A stretch of 5,590 nucleotides of DNA. Origin: Gemmatimonadota bacterium (GTDB lineage: Bacteria; Gemmatimonadota; Gemmatimonadetes; Longimicrobiales; Longimicrobiaceae). The notes under the pieces are model-generated. The model saw nothing but the letters and a program-made list of their open reading frames with translations. It did no database searches and was not told the DNA's origin. A program made the translations under genes and the position numbers. The stretch covers positions 1 to 5,590 of the forward strand of contig JAHWJJ010000327.1 of assembly GCA_019348475.1 (NCBI GenBank), written 5' to 3'. Shown in pieces: positions 1 through 5,184 of the stretch. The first letter of the stretch is position 1; the number at the start of each line of letters is the position of its first letter.

Positions 1-2
1 CC

Positions 3-128
3 ATCCCCTACGGGTTCTACATAACGGGGGTAATCGGGGCGGACGGCGAGGCGAGGGCGATCAACATGGACCGGGAGCGGGGGATGCGGCGCGCGCGGAG
101 GCGCGGCGAGCGGCAGGACGGCGGCTGA
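3..128 (+). CDS. C-terminal end of an unidentified protein (partial)
   Basis: The frame starting at base 3 is open from the window edge to a TGA at 126-128 and gives 41 residues. It begins IPYGFYITGVIGADGEARAI and ends in a strongly basic tail rich in arginine (MRRARRRGERQ). The codons end almost entirely in G or C, as in the clear genes nearby, whereas frame 1 stops at once and frame 2 reads as glycine/arginine noise. The front part could be a beta-hairpin, with the GADG turn between two hydrophobic stretches. I do not recognise the family. The 252 bases between its stop and the FRG gene suggest that the two are not tightly coupled. Only the tail is visible, so no function can be given. Confidence 0.55.
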   Translation: MPYGFYITGVIGADGEARAINMDRERGMRRARRRGERQDGG

Positions 129-380
129 ACAACCGTTCACGCAGGATGCGGCGGAAAAGAGCAAGCGCCGTTCCCGCGCCCATCCGAGAGCCATGTCCTT
201 TCCCGCAGTCGCTTGGGCGGGCGGGCGGTGCCGCGTTCCGGCCGCGGATTCGACTGGATAGATGCGGGACTCTATTCGATGGAGGCGGAACGATCCGCAG
301 CGTGCGGCGGCGCGCGTACGCTTGTTGCCGGTGCGTGCGCGGAGCGAGGACGACGGCGACGCGGACCACACGATCCACGG

Positions 381-1169
381 ATGACGGAGATCAGGGTATC
401 CGACTGGAACGAGCTCAACGAGCAGCTCTACCAGAACTCGTTCAACGAAACCATCGGGCGCATCCGCTCCACGTACGCCTTTCGCGGGGTGTCCAGCGCG
501 GATTACCCGCTCACCACCAGCCTTTCGCGGCTGGGGGGCGAGTACGCGCGCATGGAGCAGCACCTGCTGCGCAACTTTCGCAAGTACGCGCGCCGCAGCG
601 ACGTGCAGACGGACTCGGTGTGGAACTGGCTGGCCGTGGCGCAGCACCACGGGCTCCCCACCCGGCTGCTGGACTGGACCTTTTCGCCGCAGGTCGCCAT
701 GCACTTCGCCACCGCGCGGCTGCGGGAGTTCGAGCACGACGCCGTCATCTGGACGGTGGACTTCGTCAAGGCGCACGCGCTGCTCCCCCGGCCGCTGCGC
801 GAGGAGATGGAGTCCGAGTCCGCCGACGTCTTCACGGTGGAGATGCTGGCGCGGCGGGCGGATACGCTCGAAGACTTCGACGCGCTGGGCGACGACCCGT
901 TCGTGCTGTTTCTGGAGCCCCCGTCGCTGGACGACCGCATCGTCAACCAGTTCGCGCTGTTCTCGGTGATGTCGTGCCCCGAGACGCACCTGGAGGAGTG
1001 GCTCGCGGCGCACCCGGAGCTTTATCGCCGCATCGTCATCCCGGCGGAGCTCAAGTGGGAGGTGCGCGACAAGCTGGACCAGGCCAACGTCACGGAGCGG
1101 GTGCTTTTTCCCGGACTGGACGGATTGAGCGCATGGCTGAAACGCTACTACAGTCCCCGCAGCCCCTGA
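381..1169 (+). CDS. FRG-domain protein
   Basis: This is a 262-residue protein covering essentially one complete FRG domain. Visible signatures are the name-giving F34-R35-G36 in TYAFRGVSSADYPL, the block QHHGLPTRLLDWT at residues 88-100 followed by SPQVAMHFA, a later block EPPSLDDRIVNQFALFSV (179-196), and the usual closing segment LFPGLDGLSAWLKRYY (242-257). The family's biochemical activity is not established to my knowledge, but FRG proteins are common in variable, defence-like regions of bacterial genomes. No signal peptide or membrane segment is seen, so it should be cytoplasmic. The ATG at 381 was chosen because the domain begins directly after it. The frame is open further upstream (ATG at 279), but that stretch is arginine/glycine-rich and looks untranslated. 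The ribosome binding site before 381 is poor. The kinase gene follows 38 bases downstream on the same strand, which suggests co-transcription. Confidence 0.9.
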   Translation: MTEIRVSDWNELNEQLYQNSFNETIGRIRSTYAFRGVSSADYPLTTSLSRLGGEYARMEQHLLRNFRKYARRSDVQTDSVWNWLAVAQHHGLPTRLLDWTFSPQVAMHFATARLREFEHDAVIWTVDFVKAHALLPRPLREEMESESADVFTVEMLARRADTLEDFDALGDDPFVLFLEPPSLDDRIVNQFALFSVMSCPETHLEEWLAAHPELYRRIVIPAELKWEVRDKLDQANVTERVLFPGLDGLSAWLKRYYSPRSP

Positions 1170-1207
1170 CCGCGGCGGTGCGCATCGGCGAGGGGCGGGG
1201 AGACCGG

Positions 1208-1690
1208 ATGCAGATCCCGCCGGGCGCGCTGGTGGTGCTGGTGGGGCCGCAGGGGTGCGGCAAGAGCACCTTCGCGCGGCGATGGTTCCGCGACACGGAG
1301 GTCGTCTCCTCCGACGAGTGCCGGCGGCTGGTCTCGGACGATGCGTCCAACCAGGAGGTGAGCCGCGAGGCCTTTACCGTCTTCTACGCCCTCCTGCGCG
1401 CGCGCCTCACGCACGGACGGGTGACGGTGGCCGACGCCACCAACCTTGCGCCGTGGAGCCGGCAGAAGCTGCGGCAGATCGCCTTGGCGCGGGGCCGGCC
1501 CCTGGTCGCCGTGGCGTTCGACGCGCCGCTGGAGACGTGCCTGGAGCGGCAGTCGCGGCGCCAGCGCCAGGTGCCGGTGGACGTGGTGGAGCAGAGCCAC
1601 CACGCGTTTCGCCAGGCCCTGGCCGAGCTGCCGCACGAGGGGTACGACCGCCTGTACGTCGTGCAGCCGGAGGCCGAAGACGGGAGCTGA
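1208..1690 (+). CDS. P-loop polynucleotide kinase-like protein (AAA_33; Pnkp kinase type)
   Basis: A 160-residue single-domain P-loop phosphotransferase. The Walker A loop is GPQGCGKST (13-21). It is followed by SSDECRRLVSDD (34-45), whose D36 and R39 have the spacing of the acceptor-binding Asp and Arg in the kinase module of bacterial Pnkp. A VADATNL strand lies at 74-80, and an arginine-rich lid (114-122, RQSRRQRQV) precedes the C-terminal helix. In Pnkp this fold moves the ATP gamma-phosphate to 5'-OH RNA or DNA ends during repair. Here there is no phosphatase or ligase domain after it, so it is a free-standing kinase module. The ATG at 1208 has a good GGGGAG site just upstream and starts directly at the fold. 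An ATG at 1133 in the same frame would overlap the FRG gene by 37 bases and lacks such a site. The family call is strong; the nucleic-acid substrate is inferred, and a zeta-toxin-like or small-molecule kinase is possible. Confidence 0.85.
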   Translation: MQIPPGALVVLVGPQGCGKSTFARRWFRDTEVVSSDECRRLVSDDASNQEVSREAFTVFYALLRARLTHGRVTVADATNLAPWSRQKLRQIALARGRPLVAVAFDAPLETCLERQSRRQRQVPVDVVEQSHHAFRQALAELPHEGYDRLYVVQPEAEDGS

Positions 1691-1761
1691 GGGCGGGAGG
1701 ATTGCCGATCCGCCTGCGCGCCACCAACTTTCGCGCAACGTCCACTCGCGAGCATCCGCCC

Positions 1762-2031
1762 ATGTCGACCGACGAGCAGCCCGTCTACCGCTACGGCGAC
1801 TTCCCGGAGCTTTTTCAGGACCTGGATCCGGCTGCGGAGATCGATCGGGACGATCCGCTCATCATCACCCGCGTGCTGCGCGAAGGCAACCTGTCGCACG
1901 TAAAGAAGCTGGTGCGGATGGACGTGCTCGCGCGCGAGATCCACCACCTGGAGCTGCCGGCGAACGTCCGCGATTTCTGGTCGCTCGTCCTTAAGAAGAT
2001 CGCCGAGCGCGACCGAACATTTCACGCTTAT
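1762..2031 (+). pseudogene. DUF6922-like small protein with lost 3' end
   Basis: The ATG at 1762 opens a frame whose first ~85 residues look like a real small domain: YGDFPELFQDLDP, then DPLIITRVLREGNLSHVKKLVR, then ELPANVRDFWSLVLKKI. The order (aromatic plus 'LF.D.DP', a 'ii.RvL..G....v..L' helix, a closing 'R.FW.lvL' motif) resembles DUF6922, small proteins often encoded just before AbiEii-type nucleotidyltransferase toxins. That resemblance is from memory. The oddity is the end: after KKIAER (base ~2010) no stop occurs, and the frame stays open to 3306, entirely antisense to two good genes. Family members end about here, so the natural stop was probably removed by a small deletion, a frameshift or an assembly error, and any AbiEii-like partner is absent. 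The end coordinate is arbitrary. It starts 71 bases after the kinase gene, with no strong ribosome binding site. It could still be translated as a non-stop-like extended protein. Confidence 0.5.
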
Positions 2032-2048
2032 GGGGTCTGCGCAGAAGA

Positions 2049-2081
2049 CCCGAGGCTCACACTCGTTTTCCGAACCTCGGG
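2049..2081. terminator. Possible hairpin between convergent genes
   Basis: CCCGAGG at 2049-2055 can pair with CCTCGGG at 2075-2081, giving a perfect 7-bp GC-rich stem with a 19-base loop. It sits two bases beyond the stop of the - strand YkvA gene, where a terminator would be expected, and it also lies in the tail of the convergent DUF6922-like frame. There is no run of T after the stem on either strand and the loop is long, so intrinsic termination is only a weak suggestion. Confidence 0.3.
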
Positions 2082-2082
2082 A

Positions 2083-2733
2083 TCAGCCGCGCTGGCCCAG
2101 GAAGGCGCGGACGGGGCCGGGAAGGAGCGCCGAGGCGCCGTCCAGGAGGTCCAGCGCCGCCTCCAGCGACCCGGCGTCGCCCTCCCAGTGGTCCAGAAGC
2201 ACCTCCATCCCCGCGTTGTTCACCAGCCTGCTGAGCGCCAGCGCAAGGAGGTAGATGTCCTCCATCTGGCCCAGCACGGGCACCGCCCAGTCGGGGATCA
2301 GGTCCACCGGGCTCACCAGGTACACCAGTACCGCGGCCACGATCGCCTTGTCCACGTTCGACACGCGCGGGTCGCGGGCCAGGCGCCCCAGCAGCTTCAG
2401 GTACGCGGGGATGTCGCGCACGATGGACATCAGCGACGCACCCTCGCGATCCACCTTGCGCCGGTTGGGCCCGCGCGGGCGGCGCACCGGGCGCGGCTCC
2501 GCGCCTTCCTCGTAATCCTCGTCCAGGATGCTGCGGCGGGGCCGGCCGCCGCGGTCCTGCCCCTCGCCCGCCGCCGTGGCACGGCCGCGGCCTCCCCCGC
2601 TGCGCCGGGGGCCCACGAGGTCGTCGTCGTGCTCGTCGCGGGCGCGGGGGCCGCCGCCGCGGCGCGGGCCCACCAGGTCGTCGTCGTCCGCGGGGCGGCC
2701 GCGGGGCTGCTCGTCGTCGTCGCTGTAGTGCAC
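2083..2733 (-). CDS. YkvA family (DUF1232) protein with charged repeat-bearing N-terminus
   Basis: A 216-residue protein in two parts. Residues 1-100 are low-complexity and highly charged and carry a duplicated motif: DDDDLVGPRRGGG near 16-28 and DDDLVGPRRSGGG near 36-48, exactly 19 residues apart. Residues ~107-175 form the DUF1232/YkvA core, with RDPRVSNVDKAIVAAVLVYL, the diagnostic YLVSPVDLIPD (138-148) and a following GQMEDIYLLALAL helix. DUF1232 proteins are small, usually membrane-associated proteins of unknown function, and the hydrophobic helices at 130-140 and 160-170 fit peripheral or shallow membrane contact. The start is GTG at 2733, preceded on its strand by GGGAAGGA at suitable spacing. 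The gene follows the 2761-3150 gene by 27 bases and is probably co-transcribed with it. The N-terminal extension is unusual, since many family members are little more than the core. Confidence 0.88.
   Translation of the reverse strand: MHYSDDDEQPRGRPADDDDLVGPRRGGGPRARDEHDDDLVGPRRSGGGRGRATAAGEGQDRGGRPRRSILDEDYEEGAEPRPVRRPRGPNRRKVDREGASLMSIVRDIPAYLKLLGRLARDPRVSNVDKAIVAAVLVYLVSPVDLIPDWAVPVLGQMEDIYLLALALSRLVNNAGMEVLLDHWEGDAGSLEAALDLLDGASALLPGPVRAFLGQRG
2609..2687 (-). repeat. Duplicated 22-base segment within the YkvA gene
   Basis: Two copies of a 22-base segment, at 2609-2630 and 2666-2687, differ at a single base (position 9 of the segment, G versus C on the + strand). Their offset is 57 bases, an exact multiple of three, so the coding product repeats LVGPRR preceded by an aspartate run at residues 20-25 and 39-44. 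The GTC/GAC triplet runs inside the units favour slippage. This looks like an internal duplication that kept the reading frame. Confidence 0.75.
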
Positions 2734-2760
2734 GAAAGTCCTTCCCGTTCAGGTTGCTCG

Positions 2761-3150
2761 CTACGGCGCGGGCGGTCCGCTGCGCGGGTCGCCGTCGGGC
2801 TGCTGGATGCCGCCCGGCGGAAGCTGCGGCGCGCCGTTTCCGGACTCGCGCGGCAGCACCACGTTCTCCACCTCGCGCAGCACGCTGCGTCCGGCTTCGG
2901 TGATGCCGCTGACCACGCGTCCCGCCGTGCCCACCACGCCCAGCGCGCCGCGGATGGTGCCCAGCGCCACCCCCTGCGCGCGCATCTTGTCCTCCAGCAG
3001 CTCGCCGAAGCGCTGCACGCCGCCGGCCTGACGCACGGACCGGTTGTACTTGGACGACAGGAACTCGATGTAGTCCAGCACCTGGTACTGCTGCATCTCG
3101 GGCAGCGACTCCAGGTGGCGCAGAATGCGGTCGCGAAGAACGTCGTGCAT
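2761..3150 (-). CDS. DUF2281-like helical protein of unknown function
   Basis: A 129-residue protein. Its first ~36 residues, MHDVLRDRILRHLESLPEMQ followed by QYQVLDYIEFLSSKY, match the helix-turn-helix-like 'l..LPe..q.evLdyieFL..ky' pattern of DUF2281/antitoxin-type N-termini. Residues 60-98 (VALGTIRGALGVVGTAGRVV and on to ENVVLP) form a glycine-rich, mildly hydrophobic, probably helical stretch. The tail from 100 on is proline/glycine-rich and likely disordered. No signal peptide is seen. The ATG at 3150 has GCGAGG a few bases upstream on its strand. It is the first gene of a two-gene unit with the YkvA gene, 27 bases apart, so a shared membrane- or envelope-related role is possible but unproven. 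There is no toxin-like partner, so the antitoxin-like N-terminus need not mean toxin-antitoxin. Confidence 0.75.
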   Translation of the reverse strand: MHDVLRDRILRHLESLPEMQQYQVLDYIEFLSSKYNRSVRQAGGVQRFGELLEDKMRAQGVALGTIRGALGVVGTAGRVVSGITEAGRSVLREVENVVLPRESGNGAPQLPPGGIQQPDGDPRSGPPAP

Positions 3151-3290
3151 CGGGGCCTCGCCGTGATTGAAACGGAACCGGTCGGCAACCGCCGTGCCGC
3201 CGGGTGCTGTTCGGGGGGATGTGCTCCGTCATGGCTACGCATCCGCCGCGCCTGCGGTTTCGGGTTCCCAATCTGGTCCGGCGGGAGGGA

Positions 3291-3338
3291 GTGCGAAAGT
3301 GCGTGAGTGCGTGAGTGCGTGAGTGCGAAAGTACGAGC
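3291..3338. repeat. Tandem octamer array (GTGCGTGA/GTGCGAAA)
   Basis: Six contiguous 8-base units: GTGCGAAA, then three perfect GTGCGTGA, then GTGCGAAA again, then a decayed GTACGAGC. The layout is symmetric (A-B-B-B-A). The period is not a multiple of three and no gene crosses it, which fits a non-coding simple repeat made by slippage or a protein-binding array. I recall similar GTGCGTGA/GTGCGAAA strings between genes in Longimicrobium-type genomes, but this was not checked. Confidence 0.85.
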
Positions 3339-3391
3339 CTACGCGATTGCCGAGCCGCCTGCCCGCCGGATGGCAGGCCGCGTCCGGCAGG

Positions 3392-3450
3392 ACCAGTCCG
3401 CGCAGCCGCACTTCGTGAAGTTCCAGCCGCGACTTTAGGCGCCGTGGCGC
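3392..3450. repeat. Probable dispersed palindromic intergenic element
   Basis: The stretch contains ACTTC-GT-GAAGT (a 5-bp hairpin, 3409-3420) flanked on both sides by CAGCCGC (3402-3408 and 3424-3430), then GCGACTTTAGGCGCC, which is a near-palindrome with one mismatch. This reads like one copy of a dispersed element; I recall comparable strings in intergenic regions of Longimicrobiaceae. Only one copy lies in the window, so the dispersed nature is inferred. Confidence 0.45.
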
Positions 3451-3468
3451 GGGGGCTGCCATCAAAAG

Positions 3469-3493
3469 CAGCCGGGCGGTAGCAAACCGGCTG
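3469..3493. repeat. Inverted repeat (7-bp stem, 11-base loop)
   Basis: CAGCCGG at 3469-3475 pairs perfectly with CCGGCTG at 3487-3493 around an 11-base loop. It follows the palindromic element by 18 bases and may be part of the same repeat unit. No T-run follows on either strand, so it is not a convincing terminator. Confidence 0.4.
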
Positions 3494-3540
3494 GCGATAC
3501 GGCACGGCCGAGCCATCCCGGGCGTGTCGAATTAACGCAA

Positions 3541-3569
3541 TTGACGACTTTTTTGTCGCCATGCACTCT
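3541..3569 (+). promoter_or_regulatory. Possible promoter of the lipoprotein gene
   Basis: TTGACG at 3541-3546 is a good -35-like box in the only AT-rich patch of the spacer. A 17-base gap leads to CACTCT at 3564-3569, which keeps only the second A and final T of a -10 box. The site is about 90 bases upstream of the start at 3657. CGAC-TTTTTT-GTCG (3544-3557) overlaps the -35 region as a small inverted repeat and could be an operator or chance. Weak, because the -10 is poor. Confidence 0.28.
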
Positions 3570-3656
3570 TGAGAGCACGAGCCGCGGCTCCGCTGCGTCG
3601 AACCGCAGACGGAGACCCCGAATGATGGTCCCACGCATTACCCAGGAGACAGGACG

Positions 3657-4313
3657 ATGCAGCATCGCCCCCTGCCCACGGTCCTCCTGCTGGTCCTGCT
3701 CGCCGGCTGCGCCGACGCGACGACCGATTCGCGTACCGCTCGGCCGCCAGTGGAGGCCGGCGCGCGGTTGACCACGGGCACCACGACCGATCCGATCTCC
3801 GTCACCATCTCCGGCGACCAGGCAGTGAGTGAATTCGAAGCATATCCGCACCAGCTGACCCGATACACGGCGACGGTCAGCGGAGGTACCGGTCCCTACT
3901 ACTACGTATGGGGCGCGCGAACATGCCAGAAGGATACGTCGTACTACGGAGAGACACAGGTGATCTGCGGCAGCGATTACACGACGTACAGGTCAGGGTG
4001 GGGAATTTCGGAGATCGACTATCCGGTGCTGCAGGATGATACGGAGGTTCACTTTCTCCTGGAGCTGCGCGAAAGCCCGGACGGCTACGTCAGCGGTGTC
4101 GGCACGTACGAGGTATTCGGGCCGTACTACGCGCTGCAGTTCCTGGGCTCGCCGGACGCAGACTTCCAGTGCTCGCGAAAAGCCTCGTGGTATCCCTGGG
4201 AGGAGTGGAAGTACGACGACGGCGCCTGGAAGCCGAGCGGCCGGACGTACCGGCGCAACGGGTGCACCGGTGCCCGGGAGTTCGATCCCGCCAAGCCCGA
4301 CACGGTAAGCTGA
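3657..4313 (+). CDS. Secreted lipoprotein of unknown function
   Basis: A 218-residue lipoprotein. The N-terminus has a basic residue (R4), a hydrophobic run (VLLLVLLAGC) and a lipobox LAGC with C18 as the lipidated residue after signal peptidase II cleavage, so the mature protein should be anchored in the cell envelope. Residue 19 is alanine, which in enterobacteria would favour the outer membrane. Residues ~45-90 (ISVTISGD, then TATVSGGTGPYYYVWGA) resemble a PKD or Ig-like beta strand pattern, where 'GGTGPYYYVW' is typical. Four further cysteines (C90, C104, C172, C203) could form two disulfides outside the cytoplasm. The protein is rich in Tyr and Trp in its C-terminal half (WYPWEEWKYDDG). 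AGGAG at 3644-3648, eight bases before the ATG, fixes the start. It appears to be a single-gene unit with a hairpin after its stop. No enzyme motif is recognised. Confidence 0.85.
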   Translation: MQHRPLPTVLLLVLLAGCADATTDSRTARPPVEAGARLTTGTTTDPISVTISGDQAVSEFEAYPHQLTRYTATVSGGTGPYYYVWGARTCQKDTSYYGETQVICGSDYTTYRSGWGISEIDYPVLQDDTEVHFLLELRESPDGYVSGVGTYEVFGPYYALQFLGSPDADFQCSRKASWYPWEEWKYDDGAWKPSGRTYRRNGCTGAREFDPAKPDTVS

Positions 4314-4360
4314 GCGCAGGCGCGCCGTATGCGCGGCCTTCAACCGGCGGCGTAAGTGAT

Positions 4361-4386
4361 AGGGGGTGTCCAGCGGGGCACCCCCT
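4361..4386 (+). terminator. Terminator-like hairpin after the lipoprotein gene
   Basis: AGGGGGTG (4361-4368) pairs perfectly with CACCCCCT (4379-4386), an 8-bp GC-rich stem with a 10-base loop, 48 bases after the lipoprotein stop. No T-run follows, as is often the case in GC-rich genomes, so it may act as a hairpin-only terminator or an RNA-stabilising end. Confidence 0.5.
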
Positions 4387-4418
4387 CGCCGCGCCATCGA
4401 TCCGGACCGCCGCGTGAG

Positions 4419-4453
4419 CCCGGCGGACGGAGCGGCGCGGAACGTCCGCCCGG
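4419..4453. repeat. Inverted repeat before the PAP2 remnant
   Basis: GGCGGACG (4422-4429) pairs with CGTCCGCC (4443-4450) across a 13-base loop, and two more pairs beyond a single mismatch extend the stem to 4419/4453. It sits exactly at the left edge of the PAP2 fragment, where coding similarity ends. It may be a second hairpin of the lipoprotein transcript or a structure linked to the deletion breakpoint; which one cannot be told here. Confidence 0.35.
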
Positions 4454-4456
4454 CCG

Positions 4457-4657
4457 TTGCCGCGGGCGGGCTGGAGCCGCGTGTACGACGACAAGCACCG
4501 GACCAGCGACGTGGCCGGCGGTGCGCTGGTGGGCATCCTGGGCGGCCGCTCCACCGCCCCCCTGCTGCATCGGCACCGGGTGGATGGCGGCGACGCCGAT
4601 CCGCCGGCCGTCCTCGTGGGGCCGGGCGTGATCGCCGTACGCGTCGCGGTGCGCTGA
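4457..4657 (+). pseudogene. C-terminal remnant of a PAP2-family phosphatase
   Basis: From about base 4469 this frame reads GWSRVYDDKHRTSDVAGGAL and then VGILGG. This is the third conserved motif of PAP2-type acid phosphatases (S-R-x5-H-x3-D), here SRVYDDKHRTSD, followed by the usual glycine/alanine-rich last helix. In intact enzymes the His and Asp take part in dephosphorylating lipid or other phosphomonoester substrates, normally at the membrane. The earlier motifs (K-x6-RP and PSGH) are absent: a stop at 4415-4417 closes the frame upstream, and the sequence before it is non-coding hairpins and the lipoprotein terminator. The stop at 4655-4657 may be the original end, but the last ~25 residues (HRHRVDGGDADPP onward) do not look family-like. 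It is a truncated relic and almost certainly inactive. A short ORF starting at TTG 4457 exists but is unlikely to be a gene. Confidence 0.65.
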
Positions 4658-4678
4658 CCCCCATCCCACCGGGATCCC

Positions 4679-5184
4679 GTGATCGACGGAGCCGAGATCC
4701 GCCGCGCCACCCCCGACGACCTGGAGGAGGTGGTGGAGCTGCTGGCGGCGCAGCTGGCGGAGCACCACATCCCCTTTGCCCGCGCGGACCTGGCATTCGC
4801 CGCGGAAGCCATTCCGCGCGTCGCGGAGCGCGGCCTGGTGCTGCTGGCGGTGGACGGAGCGGGCGCGGTGGGCGTGGCCTGCGTCTCGTACTCGTCGACG
4901 GTGGAGCGCGGAGGGCTGGTGGCCGGACGAGCTGTACGTGGTCCCCACGCGCCGCGAGCACGGCATGGGCAACGAGCTGCTGGCGGAGGCGATCGCGGCG
5001 GCGAGCCGCGAGGGGTGCCGCGCGATTGAGCTGGAGGTGGAGACGTCGCACGCGCGCGCCGAGCACCTGTACCGCCGCCACGGCTTCACCCCGCCGCCGC
5101 TGGACGCGCGCGCTCCCCTGATTCCCCCTGGACAACGCGCTCGCGGCCGCCGAACTGCGGCGGATCCGCTCACTCCCGTCGTGA
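4679..5184 (+). pseudogene. Frameshifted GNAT-family N-acetyltransferase
   Basis: A GNAT acetyltransferase split between frames. Starting at GTG 4679, the first frame gives IRRATPDDLEEVVELLAAQL (the typical GNAT N-terminal 'ir.at..D...v..ll') through LVLLAVDGAGAVGVACVSYS. At about 4900-4925 the family pattern jumps +1 to a second frame reading WPDELYVVPTRREHGMGNEL. This frame holds the acetyl-CoA-binding R-x-x-G-x-G motif (REHGMG, 4953-4970), then AIELEVETSHARAEHLYRRH and GF (motif B, to about 5087). Together they make one normal-sized (~150 residue) domain, so one base was gained or two lost relative to an intact gene. The second frame runs on to 5243 in poor, noise-like codons. Frame 1 instead reads LDNALAAAELRRIRSLPS with good codon bias to TGA at 5182-5184, hinting at a second shift near 5090-5120. 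The substrate cannot be told. The gene follows the PAP2 relic by 21 bases with a weak ribosome binding site. Sequencing error is the main alternative to true decay. Confidence 0.75.

Larger units (their letters stand above)
3151..3656. other. 506-base intergenic region with repeats, no convincing gene
   Basis: This spacer separates two divergent units. Open frames exist on the - strand, but they read as arginine/proline-rich noise with no domain. From left to right it holds the leader of the - strand unit (3151 to about 3240, no clear promoter found), an octamer array (3291-3338), a palindromic element of probably dispersed type (3392-3450), a 7-bp hairpin (3469-3493), and a more AT-rich stretch (about 3528-3575) that may hold the promoter of the lipoprotein gene. 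Confidence 0.6.

Noticed and set aside
249..278. Possible promoter for the FRG gene (TTCGAC, 18 bases, TATTCG)
   Set aside because: Both boxes are poor matches and such strings are expected by chance; not listed as a feature.
146..1130. Long open frame overlapping the FRG gene in another + frame, joined to the kinase frame
   Set aside because: The translation before 1133 is alanine/arginine-rich noise with no family pattern, while the FRG frame has clear conserved motifs over the same bases.
2609..2687. Repeated 22-base segments as a CRISPR array
   Set aside because: Only two copies, an in-frame 57-base offset, and they lie inside the coding sequence of a clear protein.
3235..3516. 93-codon - strand frame in the intergenic spacer
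   Set aside because: It crosses the octamer array and the palindromic element, and its translation there (HALTHSRTFAL) is just the repeat; no ribosome binding site or family.
3544..3557. CGAC-TTTTTT-GTCG as a terminator
   Set aside because: The T-run is in the loop rather than after the stem, and the stem is only four base pairs.
2057..3634. 525-codon open frame on the - strand across the YkvA and DUF2281-like genes
   Set aside because: It is an out-of-frame shadow: arginine/proline/glycine-rich, no domain, while the two shorter frames carry recognisable families and good ribosome binding sites.
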